Program-made: the position numbers and the translations under genes
Assembly (NCBI RefSeq): GCF_004786095.1
Contig: NZ_RHPJ01000001.1
Coordinates: forward strand, 992,001 to 1,056,000
DNA: 64,000 nucleotides
Reading direction: 5' to 3'
Source: Serinibacter arcticus
GTDB taxonomy: Bacteria > Actinomycetota > Actinomycetes > Actinomycetales > Beutenbergiaceae
In this document: positions 43,529 to 51,901 of the stretch, in pieces
Numbering within the stretch: the stretch's first letter is position 1
Layout: every line of letters starts with the position of its first letter
Notes under the pieces: generated by a model
The model's database searches: none
Told to the model about the DNA's origin: nothing
What the model saw: the letters and a program-made list of their open reading frames with translations, nothing else

Positions 43529-44580
43529 GACCAGCCCCCCGCCCCGCGGCGCGTGCGGCGCAGCAGCCAGAAGAAGAACGGACCGCCGACGATCGCCGTC
43601 AGCATGCCGATCGGCAGGTCGGCGTACGGGACCACCGTGCGGGCCACGAGGTCGGCGGCGAGCAGCACGACCGCGCCGCCCAGCACCGAGGCCGGGACGA
43701 GCACGCGGTGCGCGGGACCGACGAGCATCCGGATGACGTGCGGCACCACGAGACCGACGAACGCGATGATCCCGGCGAACGCGACCGCGGCGCTGGTCGT
43801 GACCGCCACCAGCACGATCACGCCGATGCGGAGCCGCTCGACGTCGACGCCGACGTGGCGCGCCGACCGCTCCCCGAGGGCGAGCAGGTCGAGCCGCCGG
43901 GCCACGAGCGCGGCTCCCGCGATCCCGACGAGGATGAGCGGCGCGGCGACGCCGACCTGCACCCACCGCGTGCCGTTCAGGGACCCGAGCTGCCAGAACA
44001 CGATCTCCTCGCGCGCCTGGGTGTCGCCGAGGAACGTCATGAACGCGATCACGGCGCCGGCGACGGCGTTGACCGCCACCCCGGTCAGCACGAGGGTGAC
44101 CACCTCGGTGCGGCCGTTCTGGCGCGCGGTGAGGTAGGCCAGGACGGTGGCGAGCAGGCCGCCGACGAACGCGGCCAGGGCCACGCCCCACTCCCCCATC
44201 GCCGTCCAGCCGAGCACGATCACGAGGCACGCGCCGGCCGCGGCGCCCGAGGAGACGCCGACCACACCGGGTTCCGCCAGGGGGTTCCCGAACACGCCCT
44301 GCATGAGCACGCCGCCGACGGCGAGGCCCGCGCCGACCAGGAGGCCGAGGGTCACGCGCGGGAACCTCACGGTCCACAGGGCGCTCTCGCCGTTCGGGTG
44401 CGTCACGGGCAGGCCCGTCTCGATGCCGACCTTGCGCAGCACCGAGGACAGCACCTCGAGAGGCGGGATGCGCAGCTGGCCCACGCCCGCCGAGACGACC
44501 ACGAGCACCACGACGGCGACCGCCAGCCCGCCGATGAGCAGCGCGACCCGGCCGTTCGACGTCCGCGCGGGCAGGCTCAC
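43525..44580 (-). CDS. hmuU: Heme ABC importer permease (FecCD family)
   Basis: 351 residues, about nine to ten membrane helices. Family signatures: VRFPRVTLGLLVGAGLAVGGVLMQGVFGNPLAEPGVVGVSSGAAAGA and FVGLVVPHVIRMLVGPAHRVLVPASVLGGAVVLLAADLVAR. It carries heme delivered by HmuT through the membrane. GTG 44580 overlaps the hmuT stop codon (GTGA). Confidence 0.93.
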   Translation of the reverse strand: MSLPARTSNGRVALLIGGLAVAVVVLVVVSAGVGQLRIPPLEVLSSVLRKVGIETGLPVTHPNGESALWTVRFPRVTLGLLVGAGLAVGGVLMQGVFGNPLAEPGVVGVSSGAAAGACLVIVLGWTAMGEWGVALAAFVGGLLATVLAYLTARQNGRTEVVTLVLTGVAVNAVAGAVIAFMTFLGDTQAREEIVFWQLGSLNGTRWVQVGVAAPLILVGIAGAALVARRLDLLALGERSARHVGVDVERLRIGVIVLVAVTTSAAVAFAGIIAFVGLVVPHVIRMLVGPAHRVLVPASVLGGAVVLLAADLVARTVVPYADLPIGMLTAIVGGPFFFWLLRRTRRGAGGWS

Positions 44581-45722
44581 GACGCCGTCCCGGACGCGGC
44601 GGGGGCCGCGGCGTCGGGCGCGTAGATCGCGACGGCGAGCGCCTCCAGGACGTCCGCGGTCATCGGACCGAAGCTGAGGATCTGGGAGTCGGACATGTCC
44701 ACGATGCGCCGGTTCTCCCCGGCGGGGGTCTGGGCGATCGCGGGCTGGGCCTCGAGCAGACCGTCGACGCCGCCGGCGGACTCGAGCCCCTTGGTCATCA
44801 CGAGGAGCAGGTCGGGCTGCATCGAGATGAGCCCCTCGTCCGTGACCGGCCGCATCCCCGTCCACCCGATATCGGTCGCGATGTCGCGGCCGCCGAGCGC
44901 GTCGATGAGCGCCCCGGTGCCGGACTCGCCGCCGAACAGGTAGTAGATGCCGGAGCCCCCGCGCACGTACAGGAACGCGATGCGCAGCCGGTCCTCGCCC
45001 TCGGGGGCGACGGCGGCGATCTCGTCGGTGATGGCGGCGATCTCGGCGTCGGTGCGCTCGGCCAGCAGCCGGCCGGCCTCGCTCACCCCGAGGGCGTCGG
45101 CGACGTCCTGGATGAGCTCACCCGTGGTCTCGAGGCTGCGGCCCGAGTCGAGGACGACGACCGGGATGCCCGACTCCCGCATCTGCAGGACCACGTCCCA
45201 CGGCCCCAGCGAGCTGTCGGTGAGGATCACGCTCGGGTCGAGGGCGAGGATCGCCTCGGCGCTGAGCTCGTGCCCGTTCGCCGTCACGAGCGGGAGGTCG
45301 GCGACCTCGGGGAACGTCGAGGAGGTGTCGCGTCCCACGAGGTTGTCGGCGAGGCCGAGCTCGGCGACGGTGCGCGCCGTCGTGCCGTAGATGTCCAGGG
45401 CGAGGATGCGGCTGACGTCGGTGACCTCGACCTCGGTGCCCTGCGCGTCGGTGACGGTCGCGGGCAGCTGCGGCTGCGGGTCCTGCTGGATCGGGTCGAC
45501 GGCGGCGTCCACGACGGCGGCCGTGGCCGGGCCGACGTGGTCGTGGGGGTCGGCGAGCACCTGCTCGCTCACGTCGGCGAGCCGGGCCCCGGGGGCGACG
45601 TCGGAGGTCGCACCGCTCGTGGCGCCCGCGCAGGCACCGAGCACGAACGCTGCAAGGACGCCGATCGTGGGCAGGACGACGTGAGCGCCGGTCAGGCGGA
45701 CGGGATGAGGCACACAGGGCAC
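44577..45722 (-). CDS. hmuT: Heme-binding lipoprotein of ABC importer
   Basis: 381 residues. Signal peptide ending in the lipobox LGAC (Cys31), an acidic linker, then a periplasmic-binding (cluster A, PF01497) domain: VEVTDVSRILALDIYGTTARTVAELGLADNLVGRDTSS and later GGESGTGALIDALGGRDIA, close to corynebacterial HmuT. HmuT binds heme with His and Tyr; I cannot assign the residues firmly. The GTG at 45722 lies only 7 bp from the iron box, which leaves no room for a leader, so translation may start at the GTG three codons later or from a leaderless transcript. Confidence 0.92.
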   Translation of the reverse strand: MPCVPHPVRLTGAHVVLPTIGVLAAFVLGACAGATSGATSDVAPGARLADVSEQVLADPHDHVGPATAAVVDAAVDPIQQDPQPQLPATVTDAQGTEVEVTDVSRILALDIYGTTARTVAELGLADNLVGRDTSSTFPEVADLPLVTANGHELSAEAILALDPSVILTDSSLGPWDVVLQMRESGIPVVVLDSGRSLETTGELIQDVADALGVSEAGRLLAERTDAEIAAITDEIAAVAPEGEDRLRIAFLYVRGGSGIYYLFGGESGTGALIDALGGRDIATDIGWTGMRPVTDEGLISMQPDLLLVMTKGLESAGGVDGLLEAQPAIAQTPAGENRRIVDMSDSQILSFGPMTADVLEALAVAIYAPDAAAPAASGTAS

Positions 45723-45728
45723 CCTACA

Positions 45729-45747
45729 TTAGGTAAGGCAAGCCTCA
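45729..45747. promoter_or_regulatory. DtxR/IdeR-type iron box between hmuT and htaA
   Basis: TTAGGTAAGGCAAGCCTCA matches the DtxR/IdeR consensus (TTAGGTTAGSCTAACCTAA) in most positions. It sits in the 112-bp region between the divergent hmuT operon and htaA, so iron-loaded repressor could silence both directions. Confidence 0.8.
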
Positions 45748-45834
45748 ATGCGATATAAGTGAGGCACCCGTGACCGAATTCGGAGGCGGGCCTTCCCCCT
45801 GATCACCCCTGTCGCACGTCGGAGGCTGACGCCC

Positions 45835-48800
45835 GTGTCCACTGACCCATCCCTCGCCGCACCGCGGCGCCGAACCCTCGCGAGCGTGCTCGCCGCGGCC
45901 CTGGTGGCCGCCGTCGCGCTGGTCGGCGGCGCGCTGCCCGCCGCCGCCGTCACGGCCGAGGTCTCCGGCGCCACCCTCACCTGGGGCGTGAAGCAGAGCT
46001 TCCGCAGCTACATCACGAGCCCCATCGCCCAGGGTTCGGTGACGACGACCGGCAACGCCTCGGGCACCGGCCCGTTCACCTGGAGCTCGGGCACCGGCAC
46101 GGCGGACAGCGCCTCCACCGACGCCGACGCTCGCTTCACCGGCGGCGTCCTGTTCTCCGGCCACGGCGGCCAGCTCGACGTGCGCCTGACCAACCCGCGC
46201 GTCGTCGTCGACGGCACGGCGGGCACGCTGTACGTGGACTCCTCCTCCAAGGCGCTGGACGGCACCGTCTCCGACCGCACGGGCGTCGCCTTCGCGACCC
46301 TCGCCGTCCCCGCGCCGACCAACGACGGCCAGACCCTCACCTTCACCGGCGCCGGAGCGACCCTGACCGCCGACGGCGCCGCCGCCTTCGCGGGCTTCTA
46401 CGAGGCCGGCACGGTCCTCGACCCGCTGGACCTCACGCTGCCGTACACGGTCCCCGCGACGGCCACGAGCACCTCACTGACGTCGTCGGCCAACCCGAGC
46501 ACCCTCGGCCAGGAGGTCACGCTGACCGCGACCGTCTCCCCCGCGGCCGCCACGGGCACCGTGACGTTCACCGACGGTGCGACGACGCTCGGCACCTCCC
46601 CGGTCTCCGGCGGCACCGCCACGCTCGCGACGAACGCGCTGAGCGCGGGCAACCACGCCGTCACGGCCGCATTCGCCCCCGCCGACGACTCCCACCTCGC
46701 CTCCACCTCCTCGACGCTGACCCAGGTCGTCGAGGCCGCCGCACCGATCAGCACGACGACGGCGCTCCAGGCCTCCCCGAGCACCGTCACCGCCGGCGCG
46801 AGCGTGACCCTGACCGCCACGGTCGACCCGGCCGACGCGGCCGGCACCGTCACGTTCCTCGAGGGCTCGACCGTCCTCGGCACCGGTGAGGTCGCCGCGG
46901 GTCGCGCGACGACGTCGACCTCGGGCCTCGCCGTCGGCACGCGGACGCTGCGCGCCGAGTTCGCACCGGCCGGCCCGACGCACGCCGCGTCGACGTCCGC
47001 CGACGTGACCGTGGTGGTCTCCGCCGTCGTCGTCACGCCCGTCTTCACGCCCGAGATCGAGGTCTTCCTCGCCGACGGCACGACGCCGTACACCGGCCAG
47101 GCCGTCTACGACGGCGACTCCCTCGTGGTGAAGGGCTCCGGCTTCGACCCCGCCGGCAACGTCGGCGGCCGCGGCGCCCCCATCCCCGCCACCCTGCCGC
47201 AGGGCAGCTACGTGGTCCTGGGCGCCTTCGCGCCGACGTGGAAGCCGTCCGCCGGCGCGACCGGCGCCTCACGCAAGGTCATCTCCCAGAAGTGGGCGCT
47301 GGCCGAGTCCATCCTGAACCAGGTCCCGGCCAACTTCCAGGCCGCCATCCGCGGCCAGTGGGTCGACATCAGCGACGACGGCGAGTTCACCGCCACCCTG
47401 GCCGTCACCGCCCCCACCGCCACCCCCGCCGCCCCCGCGGACGCCGTCTTCGGCGTCTACACCTACGGCGCGGGCGGCGTGACCAACGCCTCCCAGGAGC
47501 TGTCGGCGGTCGTGGACTACCGGGGCGAGCGTCCGGCCGAGCCGGTCGCCGACCCGGCGATCACGATCAGCCCGGCCGGCGACCTCGACCCCGCCGTCGA
47601 GAACGTCCTGACGGTCACGGGCACCGGCTACGTCGGCCCCGGCGCCGTCAACGGCGCCTACGTCCTGGTCGGTGAGACCTCGGTCTGGTCCGGCGACGGC
47701 CCCCTCCCGAGCGCCGGCTGGCTGACCCAGGGCTGGGTCCGAGGGACCCAGATCGTCGACGGCGGCTTCACCACCACCGTCACGGTGCCGGCCGGCACCC
47801 TGGACCCGACGAAGAGCTACCAGGTCGCGACGTCGGCGGCCCACGGCCTCGCCTTCACGGACCGCACGCTGGACGCCTTCGCGCCGATCACGGTCGAGGC
47901 ACCGGTCGTCACCCCCGAGCCGGAGCCCGAGCCCGAGCCGGCCCCGGTCGTCTCGGTCCCGAGCGGCGAGATCCGCCAGGGTTCGACCGTCACCTTCACC
48001 GGCACCGGCTTCGGCGCGGGCGAGGTCGTCTCCGGCGTCGTCACCTCCGACCCCGTCGACCTCGGGAGCCGGACCGCCGACGCGGCCGGCACCGTCGCGT
48101 TCACGTGGGCCGTCCCGACGGACTTCACCACCGGGACGCACACCGTGACGCTGACGGGCGCCTCCGGTGCCTCGGACGCGCAGACGTTCGACGTCCTCGC
48201 GGCCGCCGTCACCCCGCCCGGCACCGATCCGGTCGTCCCGACGCCGGGCGCGCAGTGCCAGGCGATCACGGCCGGCACGTTCAGCTGGGGTGTGAAGGAG
48301 AGCTTCCGCAGCTACGTCACCGGCCCGATCGCGAGCGGCACCATCTCCACGGACGCCGGGGTCACCGCCGGCGGCGGTCAGTTCGCCTGGAGCGGCGGCG
48401 CGGGCACGTTCTCGCCCGACCAGCTCGCGGGCGAGGCCGCGTTCACCGGCCAGGTCGCGTTCGCCGGGCACTCCGGCCAGCTCGCCCTGACCCTGAGCAA
48501 CCCGCGCGTGCAGATCGTCTCGGCGACCGCCGGGACGCTCCTCGTGGACGTCTCCAGCAGGGCGCTGACCTCCGGCGTCGTGACCGAGACCGCGGCGGTG
48601 CCGTTCGCCGCGCTCGACCTCTCGGGTGCCACCATCGGTGCGACGTCGATCACCGCGACCGGTGCACCGGCCGTCCTCACGCTCGCCGGCGCCGAGAACT
48701 TCGCCGGGTTCTACCCGGCCGGCACGGCGCTCGACGCCGTGACGTTCTCCCTCCCCCTGGGCGCGAGCGTCGACTGCGCGCCGCCCACCACGCCCGGCGT

Positions 48801-49608
48801 CGACGGCGGAGGCACGGGCGCCGGCCCGATCCTCACGCCGATCGGCACCGGCGGTGGCGCGGGCAACGGAACCGGTAACGGCAGCGGCACGGGCGGTTCG
48901 GGCACGGGCGGCTCCGGCTCCGGCTCCGGCTCCGGCACGCCCGCCGCCGGCGAGACCTGCGTCGCGCAGGGCGTCGGGGGCGGCACCCTGAGCTGGGGCG
49001 TCAAGGCCAGCTTCCGCACCTACGTCACCGGCCCGATCGCGAACGGCAGCATCTCGACCTCCGGCGTGAGCCAGTCGGGCGGCGCGTTCGTGTGGGGCGG
49101 CGGCAGCGGCGCCTTCAACGAGGCCGACGGGAAGGGCCGGGTCTCCTACTCCGGCACGCTGTCCTTCGCGGGGCACGGCGGTCAGCTCGACCTGAAGATC
49201 AGCAACCCGCGGGTCCAGGTGACCGGCAGCGGTGCGGCCACGCTCGTCGCGGACATCACGTCCAAGGGCCTCAACGCCCCCGACGTCGCGAAGAACGGCG
49301 TGGTCATCGCGACCCTCGCCCTCCCCGCCTCGTCCACGAGCAACGGCGCGATCGCCTGGAGCGGCGCCCCGGCCACGCTGACGGCGGCCGGCGCCGAGGC
49401 GTTCGGCGGCTTCTACCAGGCGGGCACCGCGATGGACCCCGTGTCCTTCACGTTCCCGCTCGGTGGCGATGTCGAGTGCACGTCCTCGACGGGCACGCTG
49501 GCGGCCACGGGCGCCGACGGCGCGACCTCCGCGGCGCTGGCGGCCCTCGGCCTCCTGCTCCTGGGCGCCGCGCTGGTCGCGGCACGCCGTCGGAGCACGA
49601 CCGCCTGA
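45835..49608 (+). CDS. htaA: Cell-wall heme receptor with three HtaA domains
   Basis: 1257 residues. Order: signal peptide (1-40); HtaA domain 1 (about 47-203, TLTWGVKQSFRSYI, FSGHGGQLDV); two Ig-like Big_3_5 repeats (207-400); two copies of a GSGF/YVVLG/PSAG module (about 402-562 and 565-690); a further Ig-like domain (700-790); HtaA 2 (about 805-980, FSWGVKESFRSYV, FAGHSGQL); a Gly/Ser linker; HtaA 3 (about 1041-1215, LSWGVKASFRTYV, FAGHGGQL). The Tyr in SFRxY and His in GHxGQL, needed for heme binding in C. diphtheriae HtaA, are present in all three. The C-terminus is a sorting signal: LAATG (1222-1226), helix, RRR. It captures heme and passes it to HmuT. GTG 45835 follows CGGAGG. Confidence 0.93.
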   Translation: MSTDPSLAAPRRRTLASVLAAALVAAVALVGGALPAAAVTAEVSGATLTWGVKQSFRSYITSPIAQGSVTTTGNASGTGPFTWSSGTGTADSASTDADARFTGGVLFSGHGGQLDVRLTNPRVVVDGTAGTLYVDSSSKALDGTVSDRTGVAFATLAVPAPTNDGQTLTFTGAGATLTADGAAAFAGFYEAGTVLDPLDLTLPYTVPATATSTSLTSSANPSTLGQEVTLTATVSPAAATGTVTFTDGATTLGTSPVSGGTATLATNALSAGNHAVTAAFAPADDSHLASTSSTLTQVVEAAAPISTTTALQASPSTVTAGASVTLTATVDPADAAGTVTFLEGSTVLGTGEVAAGRATTSTSGLAVGTRTLRAEFAPAGPTHAASTSADVTVVVSAVVVTPVFTPEIEVFLADGTTPYTGQAVYDGDSLVVKGSGFDPAGNVGGRGAPIPATLPQGSYVVLGAFAPTWKPSAGATGASRKVISQKWALAESILNQVPANFQAAIRGQWVDISDDGEFTATLAVTAPTATPAAPADAVFGVYTYGAGGVTNASQELSAVVDYRGERPAEPVADPAITISPAGDLDPAVENVLTVTGTGYVGPGAVNGAYVLVGETSVWSGDGPLPSAGWLTQGWVRGTQIVDGGFTTTVTVPAGTLDPTKSYQVATSAAHGLAFTDRTLDAFAPITVEAPVVTPEPEPEPEPAPVVSVPSGEIRQGSTVTFTGTGFGAGEVVSGVVTSDPVDLGSRTADAAGTVAFTWAVPTDFTTGTHTVTLTGASGASDAQTFDVLAAAVTPPGTDPVVPTPGAQCQAITAGTFSWGVKESFRSYVTGPIASGTISTDAGVTAGGGQFAWSGGAGTFSPDQLAGEAAFTGQVAFAGHSGQLALTLSNPRVQIVSATAGTLLVDVSSRALTSGVVTETAAVPFAALDLSGATIGATSITATGAPAVLTLAGAENFAGFYPAGTALDAVTFSLPLGASVDCAPPTTPGVDGGGTGAGPILTPIGTGGGAGNGTGNGSGTGGSGTGGSGSGSGSGTPAAGETCVAQGVGGGTLSWGVKASFRTYVTGPIANGSISTSGVSQSGGAFVWGGGSGAFNEADGKGRVSYSGTLSFAGHGGQLDLKISNPRVQVTGSGAATLVADITSKGLNAPDVAKNGVVIATLALPASSTSNGAIAWSGAPATLTAAGAEAFGGFYQAGTAMDPVSFTFPLGGDVECTSSTGTLAATGADGATSAALAALGLLLLGAALVAARRRSTTA

Positions 49609-49625
49609 TCCGACCAGCACGACGA

Positions 49626-49651
49626 CGGCCGCTCCCCCCGGGGGGCGGCCG
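49626..49651. terminator. GC-rich terminator hairpin after htaA
   Basis: CGGCCGCTCCCC and GGGGCGGCCG pair closely around a CCGG centre, 18 bases after the htaA stop. Confidence 0.65.
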
Positions 49652-49668
49652 TTCGCCGTCCCCCACTT

Positions 49669-49752
49669 CGCGAGGCACTTTGGGGCGTCCGCGAGGCACT
49701 TTCGGGCGTTCGCGAGGTACTTTCGGGCGTTCGCGAGGCATGTCCGGGGCGT
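49669..49752. repeat. Four tandem 21-bp repeats
   Basis: Unit CGCGAGGCACTTTCGGGCGTT, copies at 49669-49689, 49690-49710, 49711-49731 and a diverged one at 49732-49752, just before ybaK. The length is a multiple of three and all three forward frames or the reverse frame stay open, yet no gene fits. It may be a minisatellite or part of the ybaK leader. Confidence 0.85.
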
Positions 49753-49768
49753 GCGGGAGACTTCTCGC

Positions 49769-50248
49769 ATGAGCACCGGCACGCCCGCGACCCTGGCCCT
49801 CGAGGCGGCGGGGGTGCCCTTCACGGCGCACACCTACGACCACGACCCGCGCGCGACGTCGTTCGGCCTCGAGGCGTCCGAGAAGCTCGGCATCGCGGCG
49901 GAGCGCGTGTTCAAGACGCTGATGGTCGACGTCGACGGCGAGCTGGTCGTCGCCGTCGTCCCGGTCTCGGGCCGCCTCGACCTCAAGGAGGTGGCGCGCG
50001 CCGTCGGCGGCAAGCGCGCGACGATGGCCGATCCCGCCGTGGCCCAGCGTCGGACCGGCTACGTGCTCGGCGGCATCTCGCCCCTGGGCCAGAAGCTGCG
50101 GCACCGCACGGTGCTCGACTCCTCGGCGATCCTCCAGGAGACCGTGCTCGTGTCCGGCGGTCGGCGGGGCTTCGACGTCGAGCTCGCGCCCGACGCCCTG
50201 CTGGGCGTGTGCGGCGGAGACTACGCGGACATCGCGACGGCGGTCTGA
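49769..50248 (+). CDS. ybaK: Cys-tRNA(Pro) deacylase YbaK
   Basis: 159 residues, the usual YbaK length. It hydrolyses cysteine mischarged onto tRNA-Pro, a proofreading function. Visible features: LEAAGVPFTAHTYDHDPR, LGIAAERVFKTLMVDVDG with the catalytic Lys (FKTL), GGISPLGQKLRHRTVLD with the GxxSPxG motif. ATG 49769 gives the standard start; a longer upstream frame reads through tandem repeats and is not coding. A P-loop gene follows 3 bases after the stop. Confidence 0.93.
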   Translation: MSTGTPATLALEAAGVPFTAHTYDHDPRATSFGLEASEKLGIAAERVFKTLMVDVDGELVVAVVPVSGRLDLKEVARAVGGKRATMADPAVAQRRTGYVLGGISPLGQKLRHRTVLDSSAILQETVLVSGGRRGFDVELAPDALLGVCGGDYADIATAV

Positions 50249-50251
50249 GAC

Positions 50252-50755
50252 GTGGGCGCAACGAACTTCCTCGTCGAGGGCGTGTCGGGAACGGGCAAGA
50301 CGGCTGTCTGCCGGGAGCTCCAGCGACGCGGGATCCACGCCGTGAACGGCGACCGCGACCTCGCCTACCAGGGCGACCCGCACACCGGCGCCGCCACCGC
50401 GACCCACGATCACGAGCACCACATCTGGGACCTCGCAAGGGCGCGGGCCCTGATCGCGGACCGCAGTCACCCGGCGACCTACCTGTGCGGTGGAGCGCGA
50501 AACGTCGCGCAGCTCGTCGCCGAGCTCGACGCCGTCCTCATTCTCGAGGTCGACAAAGAGACTCTCGTGCGGCGCCTCGACGAACGGCCGCGCGACGAGT
50601 GGGGGCACGACCCCGAGGAGCGGGAGCTCGTCCTGCGACTGCACAGGACCCGGGAGGACGTCCCGCGCACGGGGATCGTCGTAGATGCGACACCGCCCCT
50701 GACCGAGGTCGTCGACACCATCCTGCGCCTCAGCCGCGCGATCACGCCTCGGTAG
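50252..50755 (+). CDS. P-loop nucleoside/adenylate-kinase-like protein
   Basis: 167 residues. It opens with FLVEGVSGTGKTAVCREL, a Walker A loop (GxxGxGKT) typical of small kinases such as shikimate, gluconate or nucleotide kinases; AVLILEVDKETLVRRLDERPRDEWGHD is the LID-like Arg-rich region after a Walker B-like strand. His-rich stretch THDHEHHIWDL near residue 50 is unusual. The substrate is unknown. GTG 50252 follows the ybaK stop by 3 bases, so the two are probably cotranscribed. Codon use is slightly less biased than its neighbours. Confidence 0.75.
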   Translation: MGATNFLVEGVSGTGKTAVCRELQRRGIHAVNGDRDLAYQGDPHTGAATATHDHEHHIWDLARARALIADRSHPATYLCGGARNVAQLVAELDAVLILEVDKETLVRRLDERPRDEWGHDPEERELVLRLHRTREDVPRTGIVVDATPPLTEVVDTILRLSRAITPR

Positions 50756-50783
50756 CACCGCCGGCGTCGCTCGGGTCAGCGCC

Positions 50784-50823
50784 CGGTCCGGCGGTCCGGC
50801 GGTCCGGCGGTCCGGCGGTCCGG
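50784..50823. repeat. Five tandem copies of CGGTCCGG
   Basis: An 8-bp unit repeats exactly five times between the P-loop gene and the squalene-cyclase-like gene, about 50 bp before the latter's start. Each unit is itself nearly palindromic, so it could form alternative hairpins; slippage is likely. Confidence 0.85.
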
Positions 50824-50873
50824 CACCGCCCCACCCCTGGCCGTTCCTTCACCCCGGGCCTACCCTGACGGGC

Positions 50874-51866
50874 ATGAGCGACGACGACGTCACCGTGCTT
50901 CCCTGGCTCCTGGACACCGACCCCGCCCTGCGGTGGCAGGTCGAGCGGGACGTCGCGCTCGCGCCGGAGGCGACCTGGCGCGCGACCCGCGCCCGCGTCG
51001 CCACCGAGGGCTTCGGCGCCCGGCTGCTCGCGCTCCAGGACGAGGACGGCTCGTGGGCCGGCGGGGCGCACTTCCCCACCCGCCGGGACGAGCGCGCGCT
51101 GCGCGTCGAGGGCGAGGACGACGCGCAGCCGTGGACGGCGACCTCGTGGAGCCTGACGGCGCTGCGCGAGTGGGGCCTGGAGGCCTCCGCCCTGGAGGGT
51201 ACGGCCGAGAAGATCCGGGCGAACCTGCGGTGGGAGTACGAGGACCGCGCGTTCTGGGACGGCGAGGTCGACGCGTGCATCAATGCCAGCACGCTCGCCA
51301 ACGGGGTGTGGCTCGGCGCCGACGTCTCCGCGCTCGTCGCCTGGTTCCCCGAGCACCAGCTGGAGGACGGCGGCTGGAACTGCGAGTGGGTCGAGGGCTC
51401 CACGCGGTCCTCGTTCCACTCCACGCTCAACGCGCTGCGCGGCATCCTGTGGTGGGAGACGGCGACCGGCCGGCAGGACCTTCGCCGCACCCGGCTGCGC
51501 GGCGAGGAGTACCTGCTGCGCCGCCGGCTGACGGTGAACCACACGACCGGCGAGCTCGTCGGTCCGTGGGTCGAGCACCTGGCCTACCCCTCGCGCTGGA
51601 TCTACTCCTCGCTGCACGCGCTGGACTACTTCCGCGCCGCCTCGCTGCACGACCGCATCTCCCCCGACCCCCGCCTCGCCGACGCGATCACGCTCCTGCG
51701 CGACTCCCGCGGCGCCGATGGGCGCTGGTCCTCCAACGCGCGCTACACCGGCGAGCGCTGGTTCGAGGTCGACGTCGCCAAGGGCGAGCCCTCGCCCTGG
51801 CTGACGTTCCTCGCCACCCGCGTGCTGGAGTGGTGGGACCTGCCGGACCACCAGGAGGAGCGCTGA
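50874..51866 (+). CDS. Squalene-cyclase/prenyltransferase-fold protein
   Basis: 330 residues, soluble, about half the size of squalene-hopene cyclase. It has repeats of the alpha-alpha barrel type with QW-like motifs: LLALQDEDGSWAGGAHF, QLEDGGWNCEW, LRDSRGADGRWSS. The catalytic DXDD motif of class II terpene cyclases is not evident (GEDDAQPW is the nearest acidic stretch), so cyclase activity is doubtful. Related short proteins are common in actinobacteria without known function. ATG 50874 is preceded by a short gap and no strong ribosome-binding site. It is followed 35 bp later by the LmeA-like gene. Confidence 0.7.
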   Translation: MSDDDVTVLPWLLDTDPALRWQVERDVALAPEATWRATRARVATEGFGARLLALQDEDGSWAGGAHFPTRRDERALRVEGEDDAQPWTATSWSLTALREWGLEASALEGTAEKIRANLRWEYEDRAFWDGEVDACINASTLANGVWLGADVSALVAWFPEHQLEDGGWNCEWVEGSTRSSFHSTLNALRGILWWETATGRQDLRRTRLRGEEYLLRRRLTVNHTTGELVGPWVEHLAYPSRWIYSSLHALDYFRAASLHDRISPDPRLADAITLLRDSRGADGRWSSNARYTGERWFEVDVAKGEPSPWLTFLATRVLEWWDLPDHQEER

Positions 51867-51901
51867 GCCGTACCGCGAGGGAGGTCGCGTAGCGTCGCCC
51901 C

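Noticed and set aside
49669-49752. CRISPR array
   Set aside because: The four 21-bp units are directly tandem with no spacers, and no cas genes are present.
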